DNA from: Marinobacter denitrificans
Lineage (GTDB): Bacteria > Pseudomonadota > Gammaproteobacteria > Pseudomonadales > Oleiphilaceae
NCBI RefSeq assembly: GCF_008795955.1
Contig: NZ_VMHN01000001.1
Span: 186,001 to 250,000 of the forward strand
Reading direction: 5' to 3'
Length of the DNA: 64,000 bases
The position numbers and the translations under genes are program-made. Positions 26,157 to 35,386 of the stretch are shown here, one piece after another. Within the stretch, counting starts at the first letter, position 1, and each line of letters opens with the position of its first letter. The notes under the pieces are model-generated. The model saw only the letters and a program-made list of their open reading frames with translations. It made no database searches and was not told the DNA's origin.

Positions 26157-27872
26157 ATGTCTACAAATAAAAGCAATGTAACGCTTACGGGCCTGGCGCG
26201 ACGATTCGTCGAAGACGGGCTTATTGATGAATCCACCGCGAAAGATGCTTTTATCCAGGCATCCCAGAATCGCATTCCCCTCATCACTTACCTCGTTCAG
26301 AACGATCTCGCAAATAGCAGCGGGCTTGCCTTTTCCGCCGCGATGGAGTTCGGCGTGTCGGTTCTGGATCTCAGCGCGTTCTCTCCGGAGATGATGCCGG
26401 AGAAGGTTGTCGATGAGAAACTGATACGAAAACACAACACCCTGCCTCTCTATAAGCGGGGAAATCGTCTTTTTATTGCGGTTTCTGACCCCACCAACAT
26501 CCAGGCGCTGGATGAGATCAAGTTCAACACGGGGCTTAGTACCGATGCGGTCCTGGTTGACGATGCGAAGCTCAGGGAAGCCATAGACAAATATCTTGAA
26601 TCCCAGGATACATCGATGGGGGACCTCGATGACGCTGACCTGGAGGGCGTGGAAACCGAAGGCGGTGACCAGGAAGACGAAGCTGTTGCAGCGGCCACGG
26701 ACGTGGACGATGCTCCGATTGTAAAGTACGTGAACAAGATGCTGCTCGATGCTATTCGGGGTGGCGCTTCGGACGTGCACTTTGAGCCATACGAAAAAAC
26801 TTACCGGGTGCGTTACCGGACTGACGGCATCCTCAAAGAAATGTCCCGTCCCTCCATCAAACTGGCTCCGAAAATCTCTGCCCGCATCAAGATCATGGCC
26901 CAGCTGGATATTTCTGAGCGCCGGGTCCCCCAGGATGGGCGGATCAAAATGAAGCTATCCAAGACCAAAGCCATCGATTTCCGGGTAAACACCCTGCCGA
27001 CACTCTGGGGTGAAAAAATTGTTCTGCGGATTCTGGATCCAAGTCAAGCCAAGCTGGGCATTGATGTCCTGGGTTACGAAGAAGAACAGAAAAAGCTGTA
27101 TATGGATGCCCTGGAGCAGCCACAGGGAATGATACTGGTTACGGGGCCAACTGGTTCCGGCAAGACCGTATCGCTGTATACCGGCCTGAACATTCTGAAC
27201 ACACCCGAAAGAAATATTTCGACTGCGGAGGACCCGGCGGAGATCAACCTGGAGGGCGTCAACCAGGTGAACGTGAATACCAGGGTCGGCCTGGGATTCG
27301 CAGAAGCACTCCGGGCATTCTTACGCCAGGACCCGGACATCATCATGGTGGGTGAGATCCGGGACCTTGAAACGGCAAATATTGCCATTAAAGCCGCGCA
27401 AACCGGTCACTTGGTGCTTTCAACCCTTCATACCAACAGTGCGGCAGAAACACTCACCCGAATGATGAACATGGGCGTACCTTCCTTCAACATCGCCACA
27501 TCCGTGAGCCTGATTATTGCCCAGCGCCTGGGCCGACGGTTGTGCAGTGCGTGCAAACAAGCGGCGGATGTTCCCAAGGACGTACTTTTAGCGGAGGGGT
27601 TCACACAGGAACAAATTGATACAGGGTTCACGTTGTACCGCCCCAAGGGCTGTGATAAATGCAATGGAGGATATAAAGGCCGCGTTGGTATTTACGAGGT
27701 GGTCAAGATTACCGATGAGCTGGCGAACATGATTATGGAAGAAGCCAGTTCGATTAAAATTGCAAAGCAGGCACAGGCCGAAGGCTTCCCGAATTTGCGG
27801 CAGTCTGCCCTCAAAAAGGTTATTGAGGGTGTGACCAGCCTTGAGGAAGCCAACCGCGTGACGAAGGATTAA
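26157..27872 (+). CDS. pilB: type IV pilus extension ATPase PilB
   Basis: A 571-residue GspE/PilB secretion ATPase that powers pilus assembly at the inner membrane. An MshEN-type N-terminal domain (LARRFVEDGLIDESTAKDAF) is followed by an acidic linker near residues 150-180. The catalytic core has Walker A GPTGSGKT near residue 330, the Asp box (AEDPAEINLEGVNQV), Walker B IIMVGEIRD, and the His box TGHLVLSTLHTNSA. The zinc-binding tetracysteine is CSAC...CDKC near 460-500. The ATG at 26157 has no clear Shine-Dalgarno sequence, but the protein start aligns with PilB homologues. It is 2 bp upstream of pilC. Confidence 0.96.
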   Translation: MSTNKSNVTLTGLARRFVEDGLIDESTAKDAFIQASQNRIPLITYLVQNDLANSSGLAFSAAMEFGVSVLDLSAFSPEMMPEKVVDEKLIRKHNTLPLYKRGNRLFIAVSDPTNIQALDEIKFNTGLSTDAVLVDDAKLREAIDKYLESQDTSMGDLDDADLEGVETEGGDQEDEAVAAATDVDDAPIVKYVNKMLLDAIRGGASDVHFEPYEKTYRVRYRTDGILKEMSRPSIKLAPKISARIKIMAQLDISERRVPQDGRIKMKLSKTKAIDFRVNTLPTLWGEKIVLRILDPSQAKLGIDVLGYEEEQKKLYMDALEQPQGMILVTGPTGSGKTVSLYTGLNILNTPERNISTAEDPAEINLEGVNQVNVNTRVGLGFAEALRAFLRQDPDIIMVGEIRDLETANIAIKAAQTGHLVLSTLHTNSAAETLTRMMNMGVPSFNIATSVSLIIAQRLGRRLCSACKQAADVPKDVLLAEGFTQEQIDTGFTLYRPKGCDKCNGGYKGRVGIYEVVKITDELANMIMEEASSIKIAKQAQAEGFPNLRQSALKKVIEGVTSLEEANRVTKD

Positions 27873-27874
27873 GC

Positions 27875-29095
27875 ATGGTAGAAAAAGCAGAGAAACTTCA
27901 GGCATTCCTCTGGGAAGGTAAAGACCGGAGAGGTAACAAGTCCAAGGGTGAAGTGTCCGGTACAAACCTGGCGCTGGTTAAGGCCCAGTTGCGCAAGCAG
28001 GGTATCATCCCTGAGAAGGTTAAAAAGAAGCCGAAACCTTTGTTCGGCGGTAGCAAGAAAATTACGCCTTTTGATATTGCCATGCTAACCCGCCAGCTCG
28101 CGACGATGATGAAGGCTGGGGTACCCCTGGTTCAGAGTTTCGACATCGTTGCGGACGGCCTTGAAAACAAAGGCCTTCAGGAGTTGGTTACGAGTATCCG
28201 GAATGATATTTCTTCCGGGACAAGCTTTGCCGGCGCCCTTCGAAAACACCCCAAACATTTCGACGATCTATATTGCAACCTGGTGGATTCGGGCGAAAAG
28301 GCTGGCGCACTGGAGAGCATGCTGGACCGCATAGCCTTGTATCTTGAGAAAACCGAAATTCTCAAGAAAAAAGTCAAAAAAGCTATGACGTACCCGGCCG
28401 CCATTATTGTCGTTGCCGTCATTGTAACAGCCATTTTGTTGGTAAAAGTTGTTCCTCAATTTGAAAGCCTCTTTCAGGGGTTTGGCGCTGAGTTGCCAGT
28501 ATTCACGCAGATGGTAGTGAGGTTATCGGAGTGGCTGCAAACCTGGTGGTTTGTGGTGCTGATTGGAATCGTAGGCACGCTCTTCCTGTTTAAAGAAGCC
28601 GTGCGGAGATCCCAGAAGTTCTCTGATCTTGTTGATAAATACGTGCTGAAACTACCGGTGGTTGGTGAAATCCTGGACAAGTCCGCGGTTGCCAAGTTCG
28701 GGCGCGTGCTTTCCACAACCTTTGCGGCGGGTGTACCACTCGTTGATGCGCTTGATTCTGTTGCTGGCGCAACCGGTAATGCTATCTATCGGGATGCTAT
28801 ACAGCGGATAAAGAACGATGTTTCCAGTGGCACTCAATTGCAGGCCTCGATGAGACAACAGGGGGTCTTCCCGGTTATGGCGGTGCAGTTGACTGCCATT
28901 GGTGAAGAGTCAGGTAACCTGGATGAGATGCTGGAAAAGGTAGCGGTCCATTATGAGGCAGTGGTAGATGACATGGTCGACAATCTCACAGCACTGCTGG
29001 AGCCGGTGATTATGGCAGTACTGGGCGTGCTTGTGGGCGGTTTGATTATTGCCATGTATTTGCCGATTTTCCAGATGGGTCAGGTTGTTGGTTGA
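27875..29095 (+). CDS. pilC: type IV pilus inner-membrane platform protein PilC
   Basis: A 406-residue T2SSF-family protein with two homologous cytoplasmic domains. Each carries the signature pattern LARQL.TMMKAGVPLVQSFDI or FGRVLSTTFAAGVPLVDALDSVAG. Hydrophobic segments lie at about residues 170-192 (AAIIVVAVIVTAILLVKVV), 220-240 and 378-400 (MAVLGVLVGGLIIAMYLPIF). PilC couples PilB rotation to pilin insertion. It starts 2 bp after pilB, so the two are co-expressed. Confidence 0.95.
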   Translation: MVEKAEKLQAFLWEGKDRRGNKSKGEVSGTNLALVKAQLRKQGIIPEKVKKKPKPLFGGSKKITPFDIAMLTRQLATMMKAGVPLVQSFDIVADGLENKGLQELVTSIRNDISSGTSFAGALRKHPKHFDDLYCNLVDSGEKAGALESMLDRIALYLEKTEILKKKVKKAMTYPAAIIVVAVIVTAILLVKVVPQFESLFQGFGAELPVFTQMVVRLSEWLQTWWFVVLIGIVGTLFLFKEAVRRSQKFSDLVDKYVLKLPVVGEILDKSAVAKFGRVLSTTFAAGVPLVDALDSVAGATGNAIYRDAIQRIKNDVSSGTQLQASMRQQGVFPVMAVQLTAIGEESGNLDEMLEKVAVHYEAVVDDMVDNLTALLEPVIMAVLGVLVGGLIIAMYLPIFQMGQVVG

Positions 29096-29117
29096 TCGTT
29101 TTGCTTTGAGTTAAAAG

Positions 29118-29143
29118 CCCCCTCTCCCGCAAGGGGAGAGGGG
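29118..29143. repeat. perfect 10-bp GC-rich hairpin between pilC and pilD
   Basis: CCCCTCTCCC and GGGAGAGGGG flank a 5-nt loop (GCAAG). There is no T run on either strand, so it is not a classical terminator. It may attenuate or stabilise the pilBC mRNA relative to pilD, or be an interspersed palindrome. Confidence 0.6.
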
Positions 29144-29170
29144 TGTCAACAGTTCAGTTTGAGAATTTTG

Positions 29171-30046
29171 ATGGTCTCTCTTGATGTTTTTCTGGCTACC
29201 CCCTGGCTTCTTTACCCCTCAGTCACCCTCTTTTCCCTCTGCATAGGCAGCTTCCTGAACGTCGTTATCCTGCGCCTGCCAAAAATGATGCAGCAGGACT
29301 GGCGCTGCCAGTGTGAGGAGTTTCTGGAGCTTCCCGAGGGTCAGCGGAAAGAGGAAGAGCCGATCACGCTTTCAAAGCCTGCGTCCACCTGCCCTTCCTG
29401 CGGCCACAAGATCCGTGCCTGGGAAAATATTCCGGTAATCAGCTACCTGGTACTGGGCGGCAAGTGTGCTTCCTGCAAGACGGGTATTTCACCGCGCTAC
29501 CCGATTATCGAGGCCGTAACGGCGCTATTTTCCGTGGTGACGGTTTTTGTCATGGGGCCGACGGAAGCGGCGTTGTGGGCGTTGCTACTGGTATGGGCAC
29601 TGATCGCGCTCACGGTGATTGATTTTGATACCCAGCTACTGCCGGATAGCATAACCTTGCCGCTGATGTGGCTGGGGCTGGTGTTGAATTACTTCGGTAT
29701 ACTCACCGACTTCACCAGTGCCTTTTGGGGCGCTGTCGCTGGCTACCTGTCGCTTTGGTCGGTCTACTGGCTGTTCAAGCTGGTGACCGGCAAGGAAGGT
29801 ATGGGGCATGGGGATTTCAAGTTGCTGGCGGCGCTGGGCGCCTGGCTGGGGTGGCAGTTGTTGCCGGCGGTGATTCTGTTGTCGTCGGTGGTGGGCGCCG
29901 TGGTGGGTATCAGTTTGATGGTGTTCCGCAAGCATGGGCGTGAGGTGCCGATTCCGTTCGGGCCTTATCTGGCGGCGGCCGGGTTGCTTTGCCTCTGGTT
30001 CGGGGCGGAGATTTTGGCGGCCTGGTATGGGTATTTGGGGGTCTGA
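29171..30046 (+). CDS. pilD: prepilin peptidase / N-methyltransferase PilD
   Basis: A 291-residue bifunctional membrane enzyme that cleaves prepilin leaders and methylates the new Phe1. It has the cytoplasmic zinc tetracysteine CPSC...CASC at about residues 75-105, and the aspartyl protease residues in VIDFDTQLLPD and GMGHGDFKLLAALGAW. Eight hydrophobic segments are visible, and an N-terminal FSLCIGSFLNVVILRLP motif is typical. ATG 29171 is preferred over an upstream TTG. It processes both pilins encoded here, and probably also type II secretion pseudopilins elsewhere. Its stop overlaps the coaE start (TGATG). Confidence 0.95.
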   Translation: MVSLDVFLATPWLLYPSVTLFSLCIGSFLNVVILRLPKMMQQDWRCQCEEFLELPEGQRKEEEPITLSKPASTCPSCGHKIRAWENIPVISYLVLGGKCASCKTGISPRYPIIEAVTALFSVVTVFVMGPTEAALWALLLVWALIALTVIDFDTQLLPDSITLPLMWLGLVLNYFGILTDFTSAFWGAVAGYLSLWSVYWLFKLVTGKEGMGHGDFKLLAALGAWLGWQLLPAVILLSSVVGAVVGISLMVFRKHGREVPIPFGPYLAAAGLLCLWFGAEILAAWYGYLGV

Positions 30047-30648
30047 TGGCGGTTGTTGGACTAACTGGCGGTATTGGCTCTGGCAAATCAACGGTTGCTC
30101 GGATGTTCGACGCCCTGGGCGTACACTGGGTGGACGCCGATGACGTTGCACGAGAGGTCGTCGAGCCCGGCACCCCTGCCCTTGAGCAGATTGCTGAGCA
30201 CTTCGGGCATGATATCCTGCTTCCAGGCGGTGGCCTCAATCGCGCGGCATTGCGGCAGCTGGTGTTTGATGCTCCGGAGGAGCGGAGGTGGCTGGAGGCG
30301 CTATTGCACCCCGTCATTCGTGAGGAACTGATCAGGCAATTGCACCCGGAGGGCTATTCCCTACCCTACGTGTTGCTGGTGTCGCCATTATTGCTGGAAA
30401 CCGACCAGCACCAGCTGGTCGACAAAGTGGTTGTGGTGGACGTTCCGGTGGAAGTTCAGATTGAAAGGACAATGGCCAGGGATGAAAATGCCAGGGATCA
30501 GGTTCAGCGAATTATCGACGCACAAATTCCACGGGAGCAGCGGTTGCAGAAGGCTGACGAGGTTGTGGACAATAGCCGACCCATTCCAGACGTTGAGCAC
30601 CGCGTTGAAGAGTTACACAATCAGTTTATGGTGGCCTTTGGTCGCTAG
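30046..30648 (+). CDS. coaE: dephospho-CoA kinase
   Basis: A 200-residue P-loop kinase catalysing the last step of coenzyme A synthesis. It shows the Walker A motif GLTGGIGSGKST at the very N-terminus, VDADDVAREVVEPG, VLLVSPLLLET and QIERTMARDENARDQVQRIIDAQ in the lid/CoA domain. The start ATG overlaps the pilD stop by 1 bp. The pilBCD-coaE order is the same in Pseudomonas. Its 3' end overlaps the next gene by 11 bp. A CoA-binding protein of other function is very unlikely. Confidence 0.95.
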   Translation: MAVVGLTGGIGSGKSTVARMFDALGVHWVDADDVAREVVEPGTPALEQIAEHFGHDILLPGGGLNRAALRQLVFDAPEERRWLEALLHPVIREELIRQLHPEGYSLPYVLLVSPLLLETDQHQLVDKVVVVDVPVEVQIERTMARDENARDQVQRIIDAQIPREQRLQKADEVVDNSRPIPDVEHRVEELHNQFMVAFGR

Positions 30649-31732
30649 CGCTCCCCCTTTCCGCACCTTTTCCCGCGTTTGTGCTGCTCTGCTTGTAGCC
30701 ACCCCAGGGATAACCACGGCCCAGGACCGCCCCTTCACCATTGCAGACCCCGCAGTGGAGGACGTATTGACCCCGGAAAACCTGCCGCCTTCATTTTTTA
30801 CCTTTTCCCCGGATGAATATTGGGCTGAGCCCAGGGATTCCTATTGGTTGCAGTTCAGCAACTGGGTTCTGACTCAGGAACGCGGCCATAGTGACCGCAT
30901 ACAGGCGTTGGGTGAATGGGCGGACCGAACCCTTTCAGGCAGTAGCCAGGCGTTGCCAGACAATGAAAGCTATCTGCGTGTGGGGTTTGCCACAGAGTCG
31001 GAGTATGGCGACCCGGCCCAGTTCGATCCCGAAGCGCGGTTCCGGCTGGACATTCCGACCACTGAGGAAAAACTGCGGCTGGTTATCGAGAGTGAGAGTG
31101 ATGAACTGATCCCCCTCTCTGAAAGACGGCGTAACCGCCAACTGACCGAAGATGAGCGCAGTGAAACCCAGGCCACCGGTGCGTTTCGTTATCTGACCAG
31201 TGTCGGGGATGCCATCAATCTGAGTAACGATGTGGGTGTGCGCCTGCGGCTGCCGCCGGATGCTTTCTGGCGGGCAAAGGCTGAGAAGAGTTGGCAGCCG
31301 AACGAGGACTGGAAGCTTGCGGTGGAGCAGCGAGTGTACTATTTCCACCAGGACGGCTGGGGCACGCGCTCGTGGTTCGGGGCAGGTCGTGATCTGGGCA
31401 ACGGCTGGAATACGTTGGTCTCGTCAGAGGTTGAATGGGTCCATGATGAACGTAAGTTTGAGCTTTCCCAGACGGCAAATTTTTACAAGCGGCTGAACAA
31501 CCGGTCCACCCTGAATCCCCGCGTGGGTGTTCTGGGTGAGAGTCAGCCGGGGTGGCGGACGACGTCGGTGTTTACGGATGTGACATACCGGTATCGTTTG
31601 CACAGTGACTGGCTGTTTGGGGAAATTATTCCGGCGTTGGAGTTTCCGCGAGATGAAAGTTTCAAGGATCGGGCTTCGTTGGTGTTGCGGATAGAGTTGT
31701 ATTTTTCTGGCAGTATTGAGCGGCCCTACTGA
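30638..31732 (+). CDS. exported protein of unknown function
   Basis: The frame continues within coaE upstream. The likely start is a TTG at 30638, which gives a clean signal peptide (VASAPPFRTFSRVCAALLVATPGITTAQ) with cleavage around Ala-Gln and a 364-residue product; no ATG fits. The mature part is rich in charged residues and alternating strands (FRLDIPTTEEKLRLVIESE, GVRLRLPPDAFWRAKAEKSW, SWFGAGRDLGNGW). It ends RASLVLRIELYFSGSIERPY, suggesting an outer-membrane beta-structure. I do not recognise the family. GGTGG about 5 nt upstream may serve as ribosome site. A repeat element follows in the 3' region. Confidence 0.7.
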   Translation: MVASAPPFRTFSRVCAALLVATPGITTAQDRPFTIADPAVEDVLTPENLPPSFFTFSPDEYWAEPRDSYWLQFSNWVLTQERGHSDRIQALGEWADRTLSGSSQALPDNESYLRVGFATESEYGDPAQFDPEARFRLDIPTTEEKLRLVIESESDELIPLSERRRNRQLTEDERSETQATGAFRYLTSVGDAINLSNDVGVRLRLPPDAFWRAKAEKSWQPNEDWKLAVEQRVYYFHQDGWGTRSWFGAGRDLGNGWNTLVSSEVEWVHDERKFELSQTANFYKRLNNRSTLNPRVGVLGESQPGWRTTSVFTDVTYRYRLHSDWLFGEIIPALEFPRDESFKDRASLVLRIELYFSGSIERPY

Positions 31733-31769
31733 GGCCCTGACAATAAAATCCTGTGTTTTCTGGCCGAGC

Positions 31770-31873
31770 TTCAGCCGCTACGCCCTTCCAAAACACGCTA
31801 CGAGCACATCCATGTGCGCTTGACTTCGGCCGTCCTTGGCCGAAGACAGTTTTGGAAGGGCGTACCGGCTGAA
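31770..31873 (+). repeat. cloverleaf-like intergenic element, copy 1
   Basis: Left arm 31770-31794 (TTCAGCC...TTCCAAAAC) and right arm 31849-31873 pair in 24 of 25 positions. The 54-nt core contains GCACAT-CC-ATGTGC and CTTCGGCC-N6-GGCCGAAG hairpins. The element lies between the exported-protein gene and trmO, ending 29 bp before trmO. Three related copies occur at 46.7, 51.9 and 53.4 kb. Confidence 0.9.
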
Positions 31874-31902
31874 TCTCTAACTCGAGTTGTCTGAATCTTT
31901 TT

Positions 31903-32649
31903 ATGAGCCATCATCCATCCCGTCCTGCCACTGAGGCATTAACGCTCACGCCGATAGCCCTTACCCGCTCCTGTTTCCGTGACAAGTTTGGTGTACCCCG
32001 CCAACCGGGGCTGACCCGGTTTGCCCATGCAGATCTGGTGATTGAACCACCGTTTGACCGGGAGGATGCATTCCGGGGGCTGGAGACGGCGAGTCATCTA
32101 TGGCTGACGTTTCAGTTTCATGAAGCGGTCCGGGCCGAGTGGCGGCCGGTGGTTCGGCCGCCGCGGCTGGGGGGCAACAAGAAGATCGGCGTGTTTGCCA
32201 GTCGGTCGCCGTTTAGGCCTAACAGTCTGGGGTTGTCGGTGGTTCGGAATGAGGGACTGGCCCGGGATGACAATGGGCGGTTAGTGCTGCGGATCAGTGA
32301 TCATGATCTGATTGACGGTACGCCGATTCTCGATATCAAACCGTATTTGCCGTTTGCGGATTCGGTGCCGGAGGCTTCGCTTGGCTGGGCGGATTCAGCC
32401 CCTACGGAGCGGTTACCAGTGGTGTTTCTGGATGAGGCGCAAACTCAGCTTGCGGGTTTGTCGGCAACGCAGTATCCCGACCTGCGGGGGTTGATCGAGG
32501 ATGTAGTGAGTTACGACCCGCGGCCTTCGTTTCGGCGGGGGCGGGATGAGGCGAGGATTTACGGGGCGCACCTGTATGACCTGAATGTGCGTTTTCGTTT
32601 TGTGCATGACGAATTACAGGAGCGTGTCGAAGTGCTGACTGTCTGTTAA
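31903..32649 (+). CDS. trmO: tRNA (N6-threonylcarbamoyladenosine37-N6)-methyltransferase TrmO
   Basis: A 248-residue TsaA/YaeB family protein. TrmO methylates t6A37 in tRNA-Thr(GGU) using S-adenosylmethionine. Signature stretches are DKFGVPRQPGL, HLWLTFQFH, VRPPRLGGNKKIGVFASRSPFRPNSLGLSVV and LIDGTPILDIKPYLPFADS. The C-terminal extension (YDPRPSFRRGRDEARIYGAHLYDLNVRF) is also characteristic. The length fits the family (about 235). Ribosome binding is weak. The repeat element directly upstream lies in its 5' region. Confidence is high for the family. Confidence 0.92.
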   Translation: MSHHPSRPATEALTLTPIALTRSCFRDKFGVPRQPGLTRFAHADLVIEPPFDREDAFRGLETASHLWLTFQFHEAVRAEWRPVVRPPRLGGNKKIGVFASRSPFRPNSLGLSVVRNEGLARDDNGRLVLRISDHDLIDGTPILDIKPYLPFADSVPEASLGWADSAPTERLPVVFLDEAQTQLAGLSATQYPDLRGLIEDVVSYDPRPSFRRGRDEARIYGAHLYDLNVRFRFVHDELQERVEVLTVC

Positions 32650-32681
32650 ACTGCAAATCGGTTGTTTTTTCGACACAGGGA

Positions 32682-35042
32682 ATGCGTGCCTTGCCTCCGC
32701 TCCGGTTATTCAGACGAATAGGTGTACGGCCACTGGCTGCAAGACTGCTGGTTTATGTTCTGTTGTTCAGCCTGATCCTGTCTCTGGCAGCAACGGGCGT
32801 GCAGATGATTGGCGAGTTCGAGCGCCGCAAGGAGGAGCTTCGCAGCACTCAGGAGCGCGCTGCCGAGCTGGTTTCGGGTGCCATGAGCAACAATCTGTGG
32901 CTACTGAACTACAGCGAGGTAGCCAACAGTCTGGACGATATGCGGGCCATGCCTGTCATTCAGCACGCCCGGGTCATTACGGCCGGAGGCGAGGAGTTCA
33001 ATACCGGCACCTACCCCGAGGGCCGGGTGATTAGCCAGTCGTTCCCGCTGGTTTTTAATCACGCCAATTTCGAACATTCTGAAGCCATGGGCACATTAAC
33101 AGTGACCTCGTCGGTAGAGACGGTCTATAACGAGCTGATGGATCGCGCGCTGCTGACGCTGTTGTTCCAGTCGATGATTGTGATGCTGGGCACGCTGGGT
33201 TTGTTGATTATTGTGCGGCTCACCCTGTCACGGCATTTAGAAACCATTGCTGATTATGCCGCCCGACTGAATCTGGACGCGTTGATTGAACCGCTGCACC
33301 TTCGTCGCAAACCACCCAAGCGAGCGGATGAACTCAGCGAACTGGAGCAGGCACTGAACACCATGCGCCTGCAGTTGCTGGAAGATACCCGCTCCCTTCG
33401 CCAGTCATCGATTCAGTCCCAGGACGAGCGGGACGAAGCTGTTCGGGCCAATCATGCCAAGAACCAGTTCCTGGCAAATGTCAGCCATGAATTGCGGATT
33501 CCGCTGCAGTCTGTTCTGGGCTACGCCAATCTGCTTTCAGACACGCCCCTGGACCAGGACCAACGGGAGTACGTTCACACGCTGCTGAACGCTTCCCAGA
33601 GCCTGTCGTCCATCATCAACGACCTGCTGGACATCTCCAGCATGGAAGCCGGCAAGCTGGTGCTGGAGGATATTCCCTTTGACCTGCGGGACACCCTGAA
33701 CGATCTCGTGCATATGCTGGGTGCGCGGGCCCGGGAAAAAGGCCTGGCCCTGGAGCTGCGCATTGACGAGAACCTGCCCTGGGCGCTGAGGGGCGATCCG
33801 GTGCGGCTACGCCAGGTTCTGCTGAACCTGACGTCCAACGCCATCAAGTTTACCGATTCGGGTCATGTACTGATCAGCATTGAAGTGCTGGGCCGCCGGG
33901 ACGACAACGTGCGGCTGCGGATAGCGGTTGAGGATACCGGTGTCGGCATCAATCCCGAAGACATCCCGCTGGTGTATGAGCCTTACGTTCAATTGGGCCA
34001 GCGGTTCCAGCGCCAGCTCCCCGGCGCGGGCCTGGGGCTGACCATCTGCCGCCAGCTGGTTCACCTGATGAGCGGCTCCCTGGAGTTGGAGAGCAAACCC
34101 GGGGATGGCTCCACCTTCTGGATGGAGCTGACGTTGCCCGTTGCCGCAGACAGTGCAGCGCGCAGCAGGCCCGATACCAGCATGATCCGGGGCAAGCGCA
34201 TTATGGTTGTTGATTCCTATGAACTGTCCCGCAAGATTACCCTGGAGATGCTGTCGCGGCATGAGCTGGATATTGAAGCGGTAAAGTCCGCCGGCGAGGC
34301 ACTGACGTCACTGCGTCTGGCCTCTGACAATCACGAGCCCTTTGATGCCATTGCGCTGGATGGGTTTGTGCCTGATATGGACAGTGACCTGCTGTGCCGC
34401 CAGATTCGCAGCAATCCTGTATGGAACCATACGCGGCTGCTGATCCTGTCCTCCAATCCCCAGCGCGGTGACGCCGAGCATTTCCGCCAGGCCGGCGCCG
34501 ATGCGTTTCTGAGCAAGTCCCTGCGGGAATCCTGCCTGACGCCAATCCTGCATCAGCTGTTTGCAGACGCAGCCAAGGACGAGCGCCGGTTCCTGACACG
34601 GTTTTCCCTGCAGGCGGTCAGCGACAAGACCCGCCGCCAGGAGTTGCCCTGTGGGCGCATGAAGGTTCTGCTGGTGGAAGACAACCCGGTCAACCGTACC
34701 CTTACCCGCCGCCTGCTGGAAAAGCTCGGCTGTGATGTGATGACAGCCAATGATGGAGAAGCAGCTTCCAGTCTGTGGCAATGGCACCCCTTCGACCTGA
34801 TTTTCATGGACTGCCTCATGCCTCGGGTGGATGGCTTCGAAGCCACGCGGCGCCTGCGCCGGTGGGAGAAGGACCATCACCGCACCCCGGTACCGGTGGT
34901 GGCTTTAACAGCCAGTGCCATGGAGAAGGACGAGGAAAGTTGCCGCGAGGCAGGCATGGATTCCTTTGTTGCCAAGCCTGTCAATATTGAAATGCTGCGG
35001 GCGGTTCTGGAACAATACTGCAAGGCGTCCGCATCCACCTGA
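32682..35042 (+). CDS. hybrid sensor histidine kinase with two receiver domains
   Basis: A 786-residue protein. TM1 is at about residues 23-42 and a periplasmic sensor of about 110 residues follows. TM2 lies at about 153-175, and a HAMP-like linker to 240. HisKA carries H269 in NVSHELRIPL. The HATPase (370-485) has NLTSNAIKF, EDTGVGI and GAGLGLTICRQLV. REC1 (506-626) has VVDS and ALDGFVPDMD. REC2 (660-783) has VEDNPVNR, the phospho-acceptor in LIFMDCLMPR and AKPVN. No HPt domain follows, so phosphorelay needs an external HPt. The usual Thr/Asn four residues after the His is Ile here. The signal is unknown; no response regulator is adjacent. Confidence 0.92.
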   Translation: MRALPPLRLFRRIGVRPLAARLLVYVLLFSLILSLAATGVQMIGEFERRKEELRSTQERAAELVSGAMSNNLWLLNYSEVANSLDDMRAMPVIQHARVITAGGEEFNTGTYPEGRVISQSFPLVFNHANFEHSEAMGTLTVTSSVETVYNELMDRALLTLLFQSMIVMLGTLGLLIIVRLTLSRHLETIADYAARLNLDALIEPLHLRRKPPKRADELSELEQALNTMRLQLLEDTRSLRQSSIQSQDERDEAVRANHAKNQFLANVSHELRIPLQSVLGYANLLSDTPLDQDQREYVHTLLNASQSLSSIINDLLDISSMEAGKLVLEDIPFDLRDTLNDLVHMLGARAREKGLALELRIDENLPWALRGDPVRLRQVLLNLTSNAIKFTDSGHVLISIEVLGRRDDNVRLRIAVEDTGVGINPEDIPLVYEPYVQLGQRFQRQLPGAGLGLTICRQLVHLMSGSLELESKPGDGSTFWMELTLPVAADSAARSRPDTSMIRGKRIMVVDSYELSRKITLEMLSRHELDIEAVKSAGEALTSLRLASDNHEPFDAIALDGFVPDMDSDLLCRQIRSNPVWNHTRLLILSSNPQRGDAEHFRQAGADAFLSKSLRESCLTPILHQLFADAAKDERRFLTRFSLQAVSDKTRRQELPCGRMKVLLVEDNPVNRTLTRRLLEKLGCDVMTANDGEAASSLWQWHPFDLIFMDCLMPRVDGFEATRRLRRWEKDHHRTPVPVVALTASAMEKDEESCREAGMDSFVAKPVNIEMLRAVLEQYCKASAST

Positions 35043-35060
35043 ATATGTCACAAGGCCATC

Positions 35061-35249
35061 ATGAACGTAGAATGCCCCACCTGTAAGAAATCCGTGGAAT
35101 GGAACGAAAGCAATCCTTTTCGCCCTTTCTGCTCGGAACGCTGTAAACTGATTGATCTTGGCGCCTGGGCCAACGAAGAATACCGCGTGCCAGCGGAAAA
35201 CGCTTCACCTGACGATCTTGACCAGGGCGGTGAAACAACCAATCACTGA
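35061..35249 (+). CDS. yacG: DNA gyrase inhibitor YacG
   Basis: A 62-residue zinc protein with the four cysteines in CPTCKK and [22 protein letters not shown], the exact YacG signature. In E. coli YacG binds GyrB and inhibits gyrase. It is usually near coaE-pilD, and here lies 5 kb downstream of them. The acidic C-terminal tail is normal for the family. It starts 18 bp after the kinase gene. The following 137 bp contain nothing notable. Confidence 0.93.
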   Translation: MNVECPTCKKSVEWNESNPFRPFCSERCKLIDLGAWANEEYRVPAENASPDDLDQGGETTNH

Positions 35250-35386
35250 AGACCCGGATTAACCACCCCTTACCCCATTTTAAGTTGAGCCTCCCGCGTC
35301 TGCCCGTTACCATTCAGGCAGTTAGCCCGTTGATCAGGCGGGTAAGAGCCGATCCGATTACATTCAATCAATGAAAAGGTAGAAGA

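Noticed and set aside
29118..29143. Hairpin between pilC and pilD as a terminator
   Set aside because: Perfect stem, but no U tract on either side; kept as a repeat/hairpin instead.
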